This document shows, one piece after another, positions 12,406-27,945 of a stretch of DNA of 64,000 nucleotides; the first letter of the stretch is position 1, and every line of letters begins with the position of its first letter. The DNA is from Dioszegia crocea (lineage: Eukaryota > Basidiomycota > Tremellomycetes > Tremellales > Bulleribasidiaceae), in the NCBI GenBank assembly GCA_001600615.1, contig BCKK01000006.1, forward strand, positions 744,001 to 808,000, read 5' to 3'. The position numbers and the translations under genes were made by a program. Below the pieces are notes generated by a model. That model made no database searches. It had not been told where the DNA came from and worked only from the letters and a program-made list of their open reading frames with translations.

Positions 12406-13578
12406 ATTAGGCCGAAATTGGGATTACCGGTACGGTAAGTGGTAGGGAAGGGGAGTGGGGAGGGTGTAATGGCGGGTGAGGAATGTACTGCACTCGTTAG
12501 CCTAAAGTCGGAAGGAGTATTCAACACGAGGGAGGGTTTAAGATCCGCAGTCCCGACTGCTCCGGCAACTCTCCGGTCTTGGCATCGCGTTCATGACCCA
12601 ATACCGAGGTATGTTGAATCGGATCCTCGACGTTCCCTATCCAGCACACCCGAAACCCAGAGAAGAAAAGACCGCGGAACTCACAATTCGCCAGCCGGTA
12701 AATTGATAAGCAGAGCCTGATCTGACTTGTGTTTTTTCGCCCTGGCTTGTGGGATTCACAAGACTATTCGGGTCGCGGGTGAAGGGTGGATAGGTGGTGG
12801 ATAACGAGGGAGACTGGCGGTACGAAGTTTCGTGTTTAGATGTGATTGGCGAAGAGTAGGGACGGTGATGACGACGTGAACGGATGGAGGGTGTGAGTTG
12901 ATTTAAACTCGTCCGTTCGTTTTCCTATTCCTTCGATTTCGTATTCCTGAACTCGTCCTACGGTGGGAGATTGGTGGCCAGCAGTAGAGAGGGACCAGAA
13001 TGTATTGGCGAGGAGTGTGGGAGGCGGCAGAAGGAGATATGCGATAAGCTATAGTCCGCACAGCAATAAAGTGCCGAGAAAACGGAAACACGGATGGCTT
13101 TGCCTCACCTCTTTTCCTCTTCCCCTTGTTTCTGGAAGCAGAATAGGCGTCCTTTGGCCTTTGAGCTAGCCACTGGATGGAGGGAGGCTGGGTAGTAGCC
13201 TGGTCTGTTATAGATATCTGTGTAGTATATAGATGTTTTTAGCAAGTCTTCAGTAGCAAACCTGCACCAGTCATCCAAAGCAAAAGGACAGCGGCGCGCC
13301 GGGATCACTCAAAGGCGGCCTCCTCCGCCTCACTCGGATATTCCCGCAAACGCCGAGCAGCCCTAGGGTGGGGAAGTGAAGTGATAGATGCATGCTGTGC
13401 ACGTTAATTCATTCATGCGTAAGCATATGCATTGATGCAAGGCTAGGAGTGGGAACGACCAGAGCCCAATGTGACTCAAGCAGTTACATATCCAGCGATC
13501 TATTAAATTTTTGCTATACGACTAAATCTTCCCTTTCCCCAATTCTCAACATCCAAGATCAATGCTCTACATCTACAT
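12406..13578. promoter_or_regulatory. PP1 upstream region
   Basis: 1.17 kb lies between the PP1 start and the stop codon of the next minus-strand gene. It should hold the PP1 promoter and the 3' UTR of the neighbour. Repeated ATGCAT-like motifs occur near 13388-13440. No coding exon or RNA gene was recognised. Confidence 0.4.
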
Positions 13579-14777
13579 CTACAAGGTAGGGGCAGCAGGG
13601 GCGACGTGCGCCGCGACACCAACGGGGGCACCAGGGGCAGTGGTCGACTGACCAACGATAGGGACAGTGGGCTCGCCAGCGGCAATGGGGTGGGGCACCG
13701 TGTTGGTGGTGGTAGCAACAGGGTTGCCAATCACGCTCGACTGGTTGGTGGCAGTAGGGGCGTGCTGTATGGGTCAGCTTGTGGTCTGGCACCGAAGGAC
13801 AGCAGGGCGTCAGCTTACGCTTTGGATGTAGGCGTCAGCCTTGTCGGTGACTTTTTGGACACCGCTCATGAGCTGACTGGCCCATCCGGGCTTGTCGGCA
13901 GTGGCAGTCTTTTTGTCAATCTGGGAAGCGACCGTGCTGGCTCGGCGCTGTTGGAGTCAGCTTGGTTCCTCTACGTAAATTCCACATCAATTTGAAGTGG
14001 ATGCGTCGCGCAAGACGAGATATGTGACTCACGCTGATGGACTCAAAGACACCGTCAATGCGCTCCTCAAGGGACTGAGGGGCAGTGACACCGGTCCCAG
14101 TTCCAGTCGAGACGGCGGGAACGGTGGTGGTACCAGTGACAGTGGTCAGGTGGGGCTGGGTGGGGGCGGCGCCAATGTATGTCGCACCGTCACCACCTAG
14201 CGAAGCGGCAGAGGTGGTTGTTCCAGGAACAGCAGGTCCGGGGCCCTGGGCAATCAGCTTCTCGTCCCACATCGGCAGATACAATGAGTAGGAAGGATAG
14301 GGTAGGATCTGAACCCAAAGCTTAAATGCTCTGGTGCGGTTCCGGAGTAAAGCTTAAAAGGACTCAAGACTGACCTCAACTTTGTCAATAAGCTCCTTGG
14401 CCTTGGTGAATGCAGCATCGGTATATGGCTTCGCGGTCTGCTGGACCTTCTCAACGTAAGGATGTGTGACAGCGTCAACTTTGGCGAGGTACTTCGGGTG
14501 TCAGCAATGATGCTTATCTCTCGCTGCACTCGGACTCTCCCCCTGACATGTAAAGGCACTGCAAACTCACAGGCTGAGCCATACCGAGAGCCTTCTGCAG
14601 CACACTCGGCTCCCCAGCGACCTTATCCAGCGCGGCGGCAGGTGCAGCCTGTGCCGAAGCGGGAACGACGGGGGTGACGGTGGTAGGGTCCGCGGATGAC
14701 CCGGGGGGCACAGCGACGGAAGATGAAGCAGTGGTAGTGGTAGCGGGGACGAAAGTGGGGTTGATGAGGCTGTTCAT
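13579..14777 (-). CDS. Amphipathic-helix, Ala/Thr/Pro-rich protein, possibly perilipin-like
   Basis: The start is ATG at 14777 and the frame ends TAG at 13579 (APAAPTL). At least five exons give roughly 300 aa with low-complexity Thr/Ala/Val/Pro flanks. The second exon encodes an amphipathic helical block with Pro-Tyr periodicity: YLAKVDAVTHPYVEKVQQTA, KPYTDAAFTKAKELIDKVE. A later exon carries a similar segment, SQLMSGVQKVTDKADAYIQS, and a conserved-looking YSLYLPMWDEKL. There is no signal peptide or membrane segment. Repeated PYV-K-type helices of this kind are seen in fungal lipid-droplet coat proteins of the perilipin type, so a lipid-droplet role is possible. The match is by general pattern only; a stress-related or otherwise unknown protein is equally defensible. 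Confidence 0.5.
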
Positions 14778-15204
14778 TGTACCTGTGTATGTATTGTTAG
14801 GGTGTGTGAGTATACGGTGATGGATAAGGATGAAGTATTATTGACAGATGTGCGAGATTTTCGCTTCTCGGAAGCTTGGGTGGAGTGGGAGTGCTGTGCC
14901 GTAATACAGTAGCCCTCGTGACGTCACTAGCGTCGTTCTGCTTATCAAATTTTATAGCCCCGACCAACCCGCTGCCGAGCTGAGCCGATTGACGCTGATC
15001 GACGTCGCAGCAGTCTCCTCGCAGCTCGCTGTGATGATAGCTTGCCTTACCACAGCTGCAAGACCCGCCCGAGCCAACCCAAGCATAGCGTAATATATAC
15101 ATGGCAATGTGGCCCGGTCTACTCGACCGGTTTTTAGATATAAAGGCACAAAGGGAGTGTGATTGCCCGAGGGCATGGGAGATCTAGATTGGGAGTAGTC
15201 GATG
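14778..15204. promoter_or_regulatory. Promoter of the amphipathic-helix protein gene
   Basis: 427 nt lie between the ATG at 14777 and the ornithine decarboxylase stop at 15205, both on the minus strand. A TGACGTCA palindrome (CRE-type bZIP site) lies near 14919-14926. No gene is supported. Confidence 0.4.
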
Positions 15205-16939
15205 TCATCTCATTGGACCAGCAAAGGCATCAAGCGTAGCGCGAACAGCCAAAGCGTCGGGGGTCAGGCCGCCCGCCGTCCAGATCACTGGAGACTTTTC
15301 AAACCTACATTATCAGCTCCGACTATCTCATGATACGCGAACAGGATGTTCCTAGCTCACCCGTTGAAGTTTGAAGCGGCACAAAGTGTGTATGCACCCA
15401 TTTCGCCCCATCCGACCCAATCGCCAACTTCGAGCCCCTTGGGCAGAGCGACGACCGAGCGGACGCAGTCGATACTGTCGCATGTCGGGCCCCAGACTGA
15501 GGCCTTTTCAACATCGACATAGCCTAGTTGGACGGGGAGATCAATGGGGAGATCGACGTTGGGGGGAGGGGGGAAAGAGGGGTGGGCGAATTGCGGCTGG
15601 TGTGCGATGGTGAGGGGGTAAGGGTGGACGATTTGGTGGTCAAACATGATACAGTTGAAGGAGCCGTAGACGCCGTCGTTGATGTAGTCTGAAAGGTCAG
15701 CTGTGAGGACAAAGGAATGTACAGGGCAGCTCAGAAGACTCACACATCACGTCTGCGCCTTCGCCTTCGCCGTGGTCTTCGGCCGAAGGGGTGGATGGTC
15801 CGACATCGGGAAGGGCGATAGCGCGCCGTTGGGCAATGATGTTGGTAGCGAGAGTGAAGGCTGTACGTCAGCTGACTTCTGCGAATGAGACATTTTGACC
15901 TACCGCTAGACACCAACAGCCTTCCTGGCTCTGCAACAACCCTGACGCCATCCTCTTTAGGGAAGTACGCATCCAATCCATCCCTAACCACCCGACTCAT
16001 CTCGTCAAACGTCTCCCTTTCAAATCCTCCTCCAATATCCAAAAATTTAAACTCATACCCCACCTCCTTGGCCATCCCAAACACATTCTTGGCACGCCAT
16101 ACCGCATCCTCAAATTGCATCGGATCCTTGCATCCCGATCCGACATGGAACGAAACTCCAATGACATTCAACCCTAAATCCCACGCGAGCCGCAAGAGTG
16201 TGGGGCAGGTAGAGAGGGGTGCGCCAAACTTCAGACCGAGTCGACAGAGCGACTTGGAATCATCCGTCAAGATCCGAAGGACCAATTTGGCCGAAGGGTG
16301 GAATCGCTTGACTTTGTGCAACTCATCCGCATTGTCAAAAGTCATCATGTCGACTCGCATGTCCGAGGCTGCACGGACGAATGAAGCGGGTTTGCAAGGG
16401 TTGGCAAAGATGATGCGGTCGGGTGAAGGGGCAGAGGGAAGGGAGAGGACTTGTTGAATTTCGGCAGTTGACGCACAGTCGAATGAAGTACCGAGGAGAG
16501 AGAGGAGGTGCAAGACCATAGGGGATGGGTTACACTTGACGGCGTAAAAGATTTCGACACGATCGCCCATTGCGGACTGACGCCACATTTGGACGGCCTG
16601 ATAGACTGCTGATAAATCCGCAACGAAGAATGCAGACTCGTCACCGCCATCGTGCACCGCCCGGTTCGCGATTGTGGTCTGGATCACATCGTGCAGGTCT
16701 GCATCGAGGACAGGGGAAGTGAGGGCGGGGTGGTCGGCCGAGTGAATGGCGCGCGCAGGTCCGCTAGTGGGTGGAGTGGGAAGTTGGAAAGTGGGTACGT
16801 AGAGCGGCGCAGCGGTAGGATCGAGAACGCAGACCAGGTCAGTCGTGTTTGCGCCTGAAGCCTGGACGGGTGAAGGGCAGGAATTGATGTTGAGCCGACC
16901 CTGCAAAAGGGCGGGGCGGTGCTGAGTGATGGTGGTCAT
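15205..16939 (-). CDS. SPE1: Ornithine decarboxylase
   Basis: It converts ornithine to putrescine, the first step of polyamine synthesis, with pyridoxal phosphate. Four exons are seen. The PLP lysine is in FYAVKCN, the glycine-rich phosphate site in LDIGGGFE, the AEPGR motif near the end of exon 1, and the active-site cysteine in VWGPTCDSIDCV. YINDGVYGSFNCIMFD is also characteristic. The C-terminus is short (ATLDAFAGPMR). The N-terminal extension of about 75 residues before the barrel is Thr/Pro-rich, as in other fungal enzymes. The start at 16939 is the first ATG of the frame. Fungal ODC levels are normally controlled through antizyme-driven degradation; no antizyme gene was seen in the window. 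Confidence 0.92.
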
Positions 16940-17506
16940 TTTGGCGTGGGGGGTAATAAGAGGGCCGTGAAAGTAATCTCTGGAATCTTTCGTTATTCCC
17001 AGTGCGAAATAGGGGTCGTTACTAGGACTAGTACATTAGGACAGGCCCATCAATAGCTCATGATTGATCACACGCACGTTTTTTTCGTCCAAAATTTGAA
17101 GAGATGTCAATCGACTCGGCTGAGGAAATAGACAGAGACCTGTCTGGGAATTAATAAGCGGCTCGAGGCCGCAGAACCGGGGGTGGAATGTGTGTTCTTT
17201 TTATATGGGTGAAGAGTAGCGTATGTGGGGTATGGAAAGTAGGAGCCAGGGCTGTATGCAGGAATTCGTTGGATGGCTCTGAGAGTTCAGTAAGGTTTGG
17301 TCGGATGCAATATTTGCCACAATGACGTACGGCCCATCGGCGTTTTGATAAGATGCTGAAGCAGGGGGACGGGTGTGGCACCTGAAGATGCATATTGAAC
17401 ATTCGCAAACATTGAAACAACCCCTCCCTCTACAGATATATATTGTCTACAAGATGCAGGACGTTCCTCGTCTACAATATCGCTGATGCGCTGAAGCATG
17501 CTCCAC
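16940..17506. promoter_or_regulatory. ODC promoter and downstream end of the IML2-like gene
   Basis: 567 nt lie between the ODC start (reading left) and the stop of the TPR gene. The first roughly 150 nt upstream of the ODC ATG should be its promoter. No gene or RNA was recognised. Confidence 0.4.
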
Positions 17507-20500
17507 TCAAGCAGCCACATTCCCTTCCTTCAACGCCTGAATCGCCGAATGGGTCTTGATGAGCAATGCGCCCTCGAGCGAGTATTTCCCTTGAGCTTTT
17601 TGCTCATGCTTATTCAATTCGGTCAATTTGCCTATTAAGTCAGCTGGGGCCCTAGATTTATTGACGAGCAGACATACCAGACATGACGACGTCAAAGTGC
17701 TTTTGCGCATTCTTGTGATCTCCTCGTAGACCCAGCAGTTTCCCTAGCTCAAAGTGGCAGTGATACGAGATATAATGGTCGAGCTAAAGGCTCAGCTCAT
17801 GGTCTCAAAGTAAATCAACAGCTAGCTCACCTCAACATCCGGACTATGTCTTATAGCAGCCTCTAAATCCTTCTCTGCCCCCTCATCCAATTCTTTATCG
17901 CTCGGGTCATCCGCTTGTGAATCTTGAATAGACTTATCGGCATGCGGTGGTTGATATCGCGCAATGGCTTTACATGTCCCTCGTAAGAAATGACCCAGGA
18001 CGTAATCTTTAATCATCAGCCTACTGAACCTCGTTATGTATGGCAAAACTTACCGTCCCAATATCCCCTACCATACTCTTCTGGCGTAGTACCTTCCAAA
18101 TCCGCTAAGCGTCGATCGATCCGGGGGATAAGTGTACTGATCAGGCTTCGCCGTGGTGCGTGGCTTAACGAGCCAAAGACGTAGGCGAGTTCGATCCCAG
18201 GTAAGAAGAGGCGGTTGCCTTGATGTTGGAATTTCCTAGTTTTTCTCGATACAAGTTTCTGGAAAGGGGTCAGCTTGAGGTCGCAAGGTGTAATGATCCC
18301 AGCCGCGATCACGTCAACTCACTTCGATCGGTAATGACTTCCCTGCCAATTTCTTGGTCAATTTCGGAACTTGACTCATCAACTTCTCGGCCTCTTCGAG
18401 ACTCGCGCCCTTATAGCCGTCTGATTCTAGTTCGACTATACACGCTGCTGTGGAGCTGAGAAGATCAGCATATGTCCTGTTGTGCGTCCCTTAACTCAGA
18501 ACAAAGACTCACTAGGTATACACAGCCCTAGACCAATTAGATTCTTCTCTCAATACGTTGAAGCAGTCCAAGGCGCTCTTCCAATCCCCGAGCATGGTGT
18601 AGTTGTTGGCGTAGTCCCACTGTAGAGTCAGCTCATCGATCTTACAATGACCTCGATCCAAGAACGGGAAATCAGAACTGACCAAGCACATGTGCTGTAA
18701 TTGCACATATTCCAACTTGAGGTCCATAGCCTGTTGTAGACTTTGATTCGCTCGGCCGGGATTACATTCGGCAGTAAATAACCTAGCTTGGAAGTAGAGG
18801 AAGAAGATTCCTGATGGTCAGGGCAAGCACAAAGACTACAAGCGGATGCTTACCATCGGGATATATCCGCATGTTATAATCCAAGATCTTCCTCGCCATG
18901 GGTATATCTACCCCTGATATAGGCCTACTTTATCAACTCTCGTCGACTCACAATCTTGACGGAATGGACTCACATGAGAAGAGCGAGAACAAGGTGGAAA
19001 ACGAGCAGAATAAGATCAACGACTGGTCGCCTCAAACCCTCATTATGTTCATCGTGAATCGGCACGTTGGAACCCTGTGTCCATCCTCCGGCCGAATAGA
19101 GAACCTTCAGCGCTGCATCGCGATCTCCACCGTAGCCTAGAACCTCGGCAATCTGGCTATTAGCTATGCCATACCAGCTAAGAAGGCCATGACTCACTTT
19201 CAAAACCTTGCCGGGTAGTAAAGAAAGCATGAGTGAACTCGTTCCTGCTCCTAGAGCTACACCCTGACTGTTTCAGCTCAACGCGACAAAGCAAGGGGCC
19301 ACGAGTTGACTTACAGATCGGAAGTCCATATCAATGTCATCGTCGTACCCCTTCAGATCGGCATCTTCAATATACGCCTGCATGGTTCGATATATACCCC
19401 ATGCAGCTCGCATACTCAACCTAGGTTGATCAGTTCGGTATCTGAGGCAATGCAGGGGACGACTTACGCTTCCCGAATCATACCAAACCAATCTCCGCCC
19501 GCGACGATAGCCAACAAAGCCTTGAAGAGCGAACTCTCGGCATAGACCAACTCCGCGTGCCTTTCCATAACCGTCATCCCCTTCAAGCGCTGTACTCCTG
19601 CTCCAGATTTGACCAGACTGCCAAAGCGGGACATGAGACCCTCGGAGGGTTTCCGAAGTGATGTAGCCATGACTTGAACGTTTTTAGATATCTCGAGAGC
19701 GTTGGTCAGATCGTTGGCATCGAAAGTCATCATGCCCTACTCGTATCAGCTATCTGACATCATAGAGTATGGGATCTGCTGAGATTCGAGAAGCTCACCT
19801 TCAATGCTTGAAAGATACAGTACGCAACCTGCAAGTACAGATGCACCCCATCTGGATCTTTATCCAGGCACACATCCTCCGCTTCGCGCATTTTACTCCT
19901 TAGGAACAATTGGAGCAACTCGCGAGTAGTATCCACGTCCGCGCCAAGGATCGCTGCCTGATCGATTGACCTTGGGTCCACTTTGGGGGCATCCCTCTGC
20001 TTCACCTTAACCTCTGTAACACTGGCTTGCGCACGATGCAGCGTTGATTGCCCAGTTCCCAGCACATCTTCTGTTGTTGATACTGCCCCTTTTTCGACGT
20101 TAGAAGCGTCGATCGGCTCGATGTTTTTAGGATTGGGGTTTGGGTTGTTGATTACGGATCGAGTGGCCAGAAGGGTAGTGGGAGAAGAGGTAGTGCCCGG
20201 CACAGCGGTGGCTAGTATACCCGGCTCTTCCTCGTCGCCTTCGCCAATCTCGCTCAGGCCTTCCGAGGGAGTAAGGAAGACATCCTCATCCTCGTCTGAA
20301 GATAGATCTTCGAGATCATACCGTGAGAATAGGCTCTCCGTCCTTTCTCTCGCCGGAGTGTCCAGAAGTGGAGGTGCAGCGAGGACCGTTGGAGAAGTCT
20401 CAGGAGAGGCAGTGATGCCATTACTGGCGGGAGCGATGACGAGCCCTTCCACATTCTTCGCCAATCCAATCCCGTCGGTCGATCGCTGTTTCCCGAGCCG

Positions 20501-20957
20501 GGAGTAGGTAGTGGTGCTCGCTGAAGAAGGGGTGGTGCTGAGGGGAGAAGGCCGCAAGTGGTGAGTGGCATGAGAGTTGGTGTGGTGTTTAGGGGATGAA
20601 GGGGAGTGGTGATGTTTCTGCTTGTCGGTATCTCCGGCTTGAGTGTCGAGTGATGATGAGGAGAATAGCGAGGCGAGTCGCTTCTTCCCTTTCTTCCTGT
20701 GCTGACTTAGCAAAGATCCAACAAGACCACTTCCAGAACACCTACGCAAGAGACTGTCGGCGCTTTGGTTCCTTTGGCGAGTGTCCATCGGCAGAATCAC
20801 TAGTCATACTGATGATGGAGCTGGCAGTACTGGCAGATCTCGATGTCGGCGGACGGGCGGACCGAGAATGTCCAGGCGAAGTGTCCGATGCCAGCGATGC
20901 TAGATCACCGTTCGAGCCCTTGACTTTCAGGTGGGCTTTCCGAAAGAAATCCGACAT
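17507..20957 (-). CDS. IML2/TTC39-family tetratricopeptide protein
   Basis: A multi-exon gene (about twelve exons). The N-terminal 330 residues are Ser/Thr/Pro/His-rich and disordered, with an acidic block (SSDEDEDVFLTPSEGLSEIG). The rest is helical TPR-like sequence typical of the DUF3808 (IML2/TTC39) family: GMMTFDANDLTNALEISKNV, LVYAESSLFKALLAIVAGGD, GVALGAGTSSLMLSLLPGKV, RKILDYNMRIYPDGIFFLYF, CLWDYANNYTMLGDWKSAL. In budding yeast Iml2 associates with mitochondria and lipid droplets and helps clear inclusion bodies. The start ATG at 20957 gives MSDFFRKAHLKVKG; the stop TGA is at 17507-17509. The gene is divergent from AROM with 370 nt between the starts. Family identity is good; the long disordered N-terminus is lineage-specific. 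Confidence 0.8.
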
Positions 20958-21327
20958 GATGACAGGAATGTCGGGATCGGGAGCGGATGCTGGGTGTGAT
21001 TGATGATTCCGACCGGGATAATGGATCGTTTTTTCGCCGATAAAGTTCGAGGCCCCCAGCTATTCCTCTTTTGAGATTCTTCTGATGCCCCTCTATAGAC
21101 AGGTAGTTATCTTAGGCCAGGTTAAAGGAGATATGAGTATAGCTTGCCTTCACATGGGTGGAGTGGAGCGCCGGCCGACGGCCAAGCCAAGAAATGGAGA
21201 TGTTCGCAATCTCCGCCCGTTGCCGTAATCCGTGTGTCCGTTGTCGACTCGCGCCAGCAAGCGAAAAAGAAAGTTGAGCGAGCCTGTCCATGTTCATCTC
21301 ACCCTACCTAGAGATAGACCTTACACA
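20958..21327. promoter_or_regulatory. Bidirectional promoter, IML2-like / AROM
   Basis: 370 nt separate the divergent start codons at 20957 (-) and 21328 (+). This is short enough that regulatory sites are probably shared. No specific Gcn4-type TGACTCA site was noticed by eye. Confidence 0.5.
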
Positions 21328-26387
<5,060 letters not shown>

Positions 26388-26584
26388 GGAAGGTTTTCGC
26401 TCCGTAATGCCAAGGCAAGAGCAAAAGCGTAGAATATAAGCGTACATGCATGCCGTAAATTCATGCGGACGACCGACACATGACACATTACGTACGCCAA
26501 CAATGCTGCACGCGATCGACTCAACATCCACGGCGCTGCAGCGCTTGCACCACCTATATACAGCTACCACCATCCCACGCCGAC

Positions 26585-27889
26585 ATGCTACCGGCCGCAC
26601 GGAACCGTCGCGTCACACCCACTCGAATTGACCTCGTAAATCGCCCCACGGCTCCGCCCCATCCAGCACCCATCGAAGATGTATTCTACGCATCATTCCG
26701 GGTCGGGTCCAAATCCAAGATTTCTTACGATCACACCAAACGGCCCCCATCGCACTACCTGCAGCTACTCACCAAATGTATGCGCCTCGCCGTCATGCTC
26801 GTCATCCACCCGAAATCAATGCAGTACTTGGTCGATAACTACTGTAATTCTGTGCCTCATCGTCCGCTTGTCCAGAAAGCCATTCGCTACGTCCTTGCCA
26901 CGACTGAATGGTCAATCGCCATCGATGAAAGCTGCTCCATGGACATAATCGCATACCATGCAAGGCCGGATGCACGCAAAGTGAAGACGGACAAGTTCAG
27001 CGCGCGAGAATTGACGATTTTCATGAATGACTTCGTAAGTCTCGGACGAGTGCTGTCAGCTGATTGTAGTTCATCAGGTTATTCGATTTGGCACATTCAG
27101 CTGCTTGTCAAGATGTACTGCAGTACAATCGTCAGATGCTCTTTCTGTCGATCGCTCTAGCCCACGAATTGACGCACGCTCTTAGAGCTCCAGTGAGTGA
27201 CTATGGATACGGTCATGCTGACATTCACAGGTTTACATGCTGCTTCGATCGTCACATCAATCGGAAATTATTCCGTGGTCAACCCCTTTGCGAGACGATA
27301 GGCCAATGGCGGAGTTCGGATGGGATTTCGAATGGGAGGTCTTGGGAGGCGTGATATCGGGCGCTTGGTATATGGAAGATGGCGCGGCACCGATAACCAG
27401 CAGCGCTGCCGTAGACACTGAGCCACTGAGTGATGGCATGCCAACGTTCGATATGGCGGCTTTGATTTTGGAGGAAGAAGCAGATTCGGAGGACGAGTTG
27501 GAAACAGACGATCGCAGACTTGGATTGCAGGTGAGTCCCGCGGCTTGTTCGACCGAGTAGTCTGCCTGTGGTTAGGCGCTGATATTCCAGATCAAACCAT
27601 TCGACTTGATCGTCATGCGGCCATTGCATGCAGACGGAAAATTTGCTCCGGGCCGCTTCAAGATGTCAGATCCATGGATATCTGAGTTGATGGAAGGTAG
27701 GTCAGAATCGTCAATAGACGCTGATGAACTCTAGCTTTTGCCCAAGGCGACGTGACGAATGTTGTTCTGCCTATCCCCACAATGGCTACCGCGCTCGACA
27801 CGACGAAGATTATACAAGTTGCGCGCAAAGCCCAGCCTTGTGCATCCGATTCGACGGTCCTCATGGTTAACAAGGAGACAGCCGAATGA
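26585..27889 (+). CDS. Uncharacterised protein with HExxH zinc-metallopeptidase-like motif
   Basis: Five exons. The key region reads LFLSIALAHELTHALRAP, where HELTH fits the zincin HExxH pattern. It is followed about 25 residues later by EFGWDFEWEVLGGVISG, whose acidic residues could supply the third zinc ligand. The frame continues through an acidic stretch (EEEADSEDELETDDRR) and ends near VLMVNKETAE. No signal peptide, propeptide or membrane segment is seen, so a cytosolic or nuclear location is likely. The splice at 27030 joining FMNDF to FIRLFDLAHS is an inference from phase. The start is placed at the ATG at 26585; an in-frame ATG at 26480 is possible. The stop lies only 56 nt from the convergent PRP5 end. 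No named family is claimed; a zincin-like fold is the best guess. Confidence 0.6.
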
Positions 27890-27945
27890 TATGGTAGTTC
27901 ACAACATGCAGATATGATCTTCGCAGGCCGTATCGAACTCTGAGG

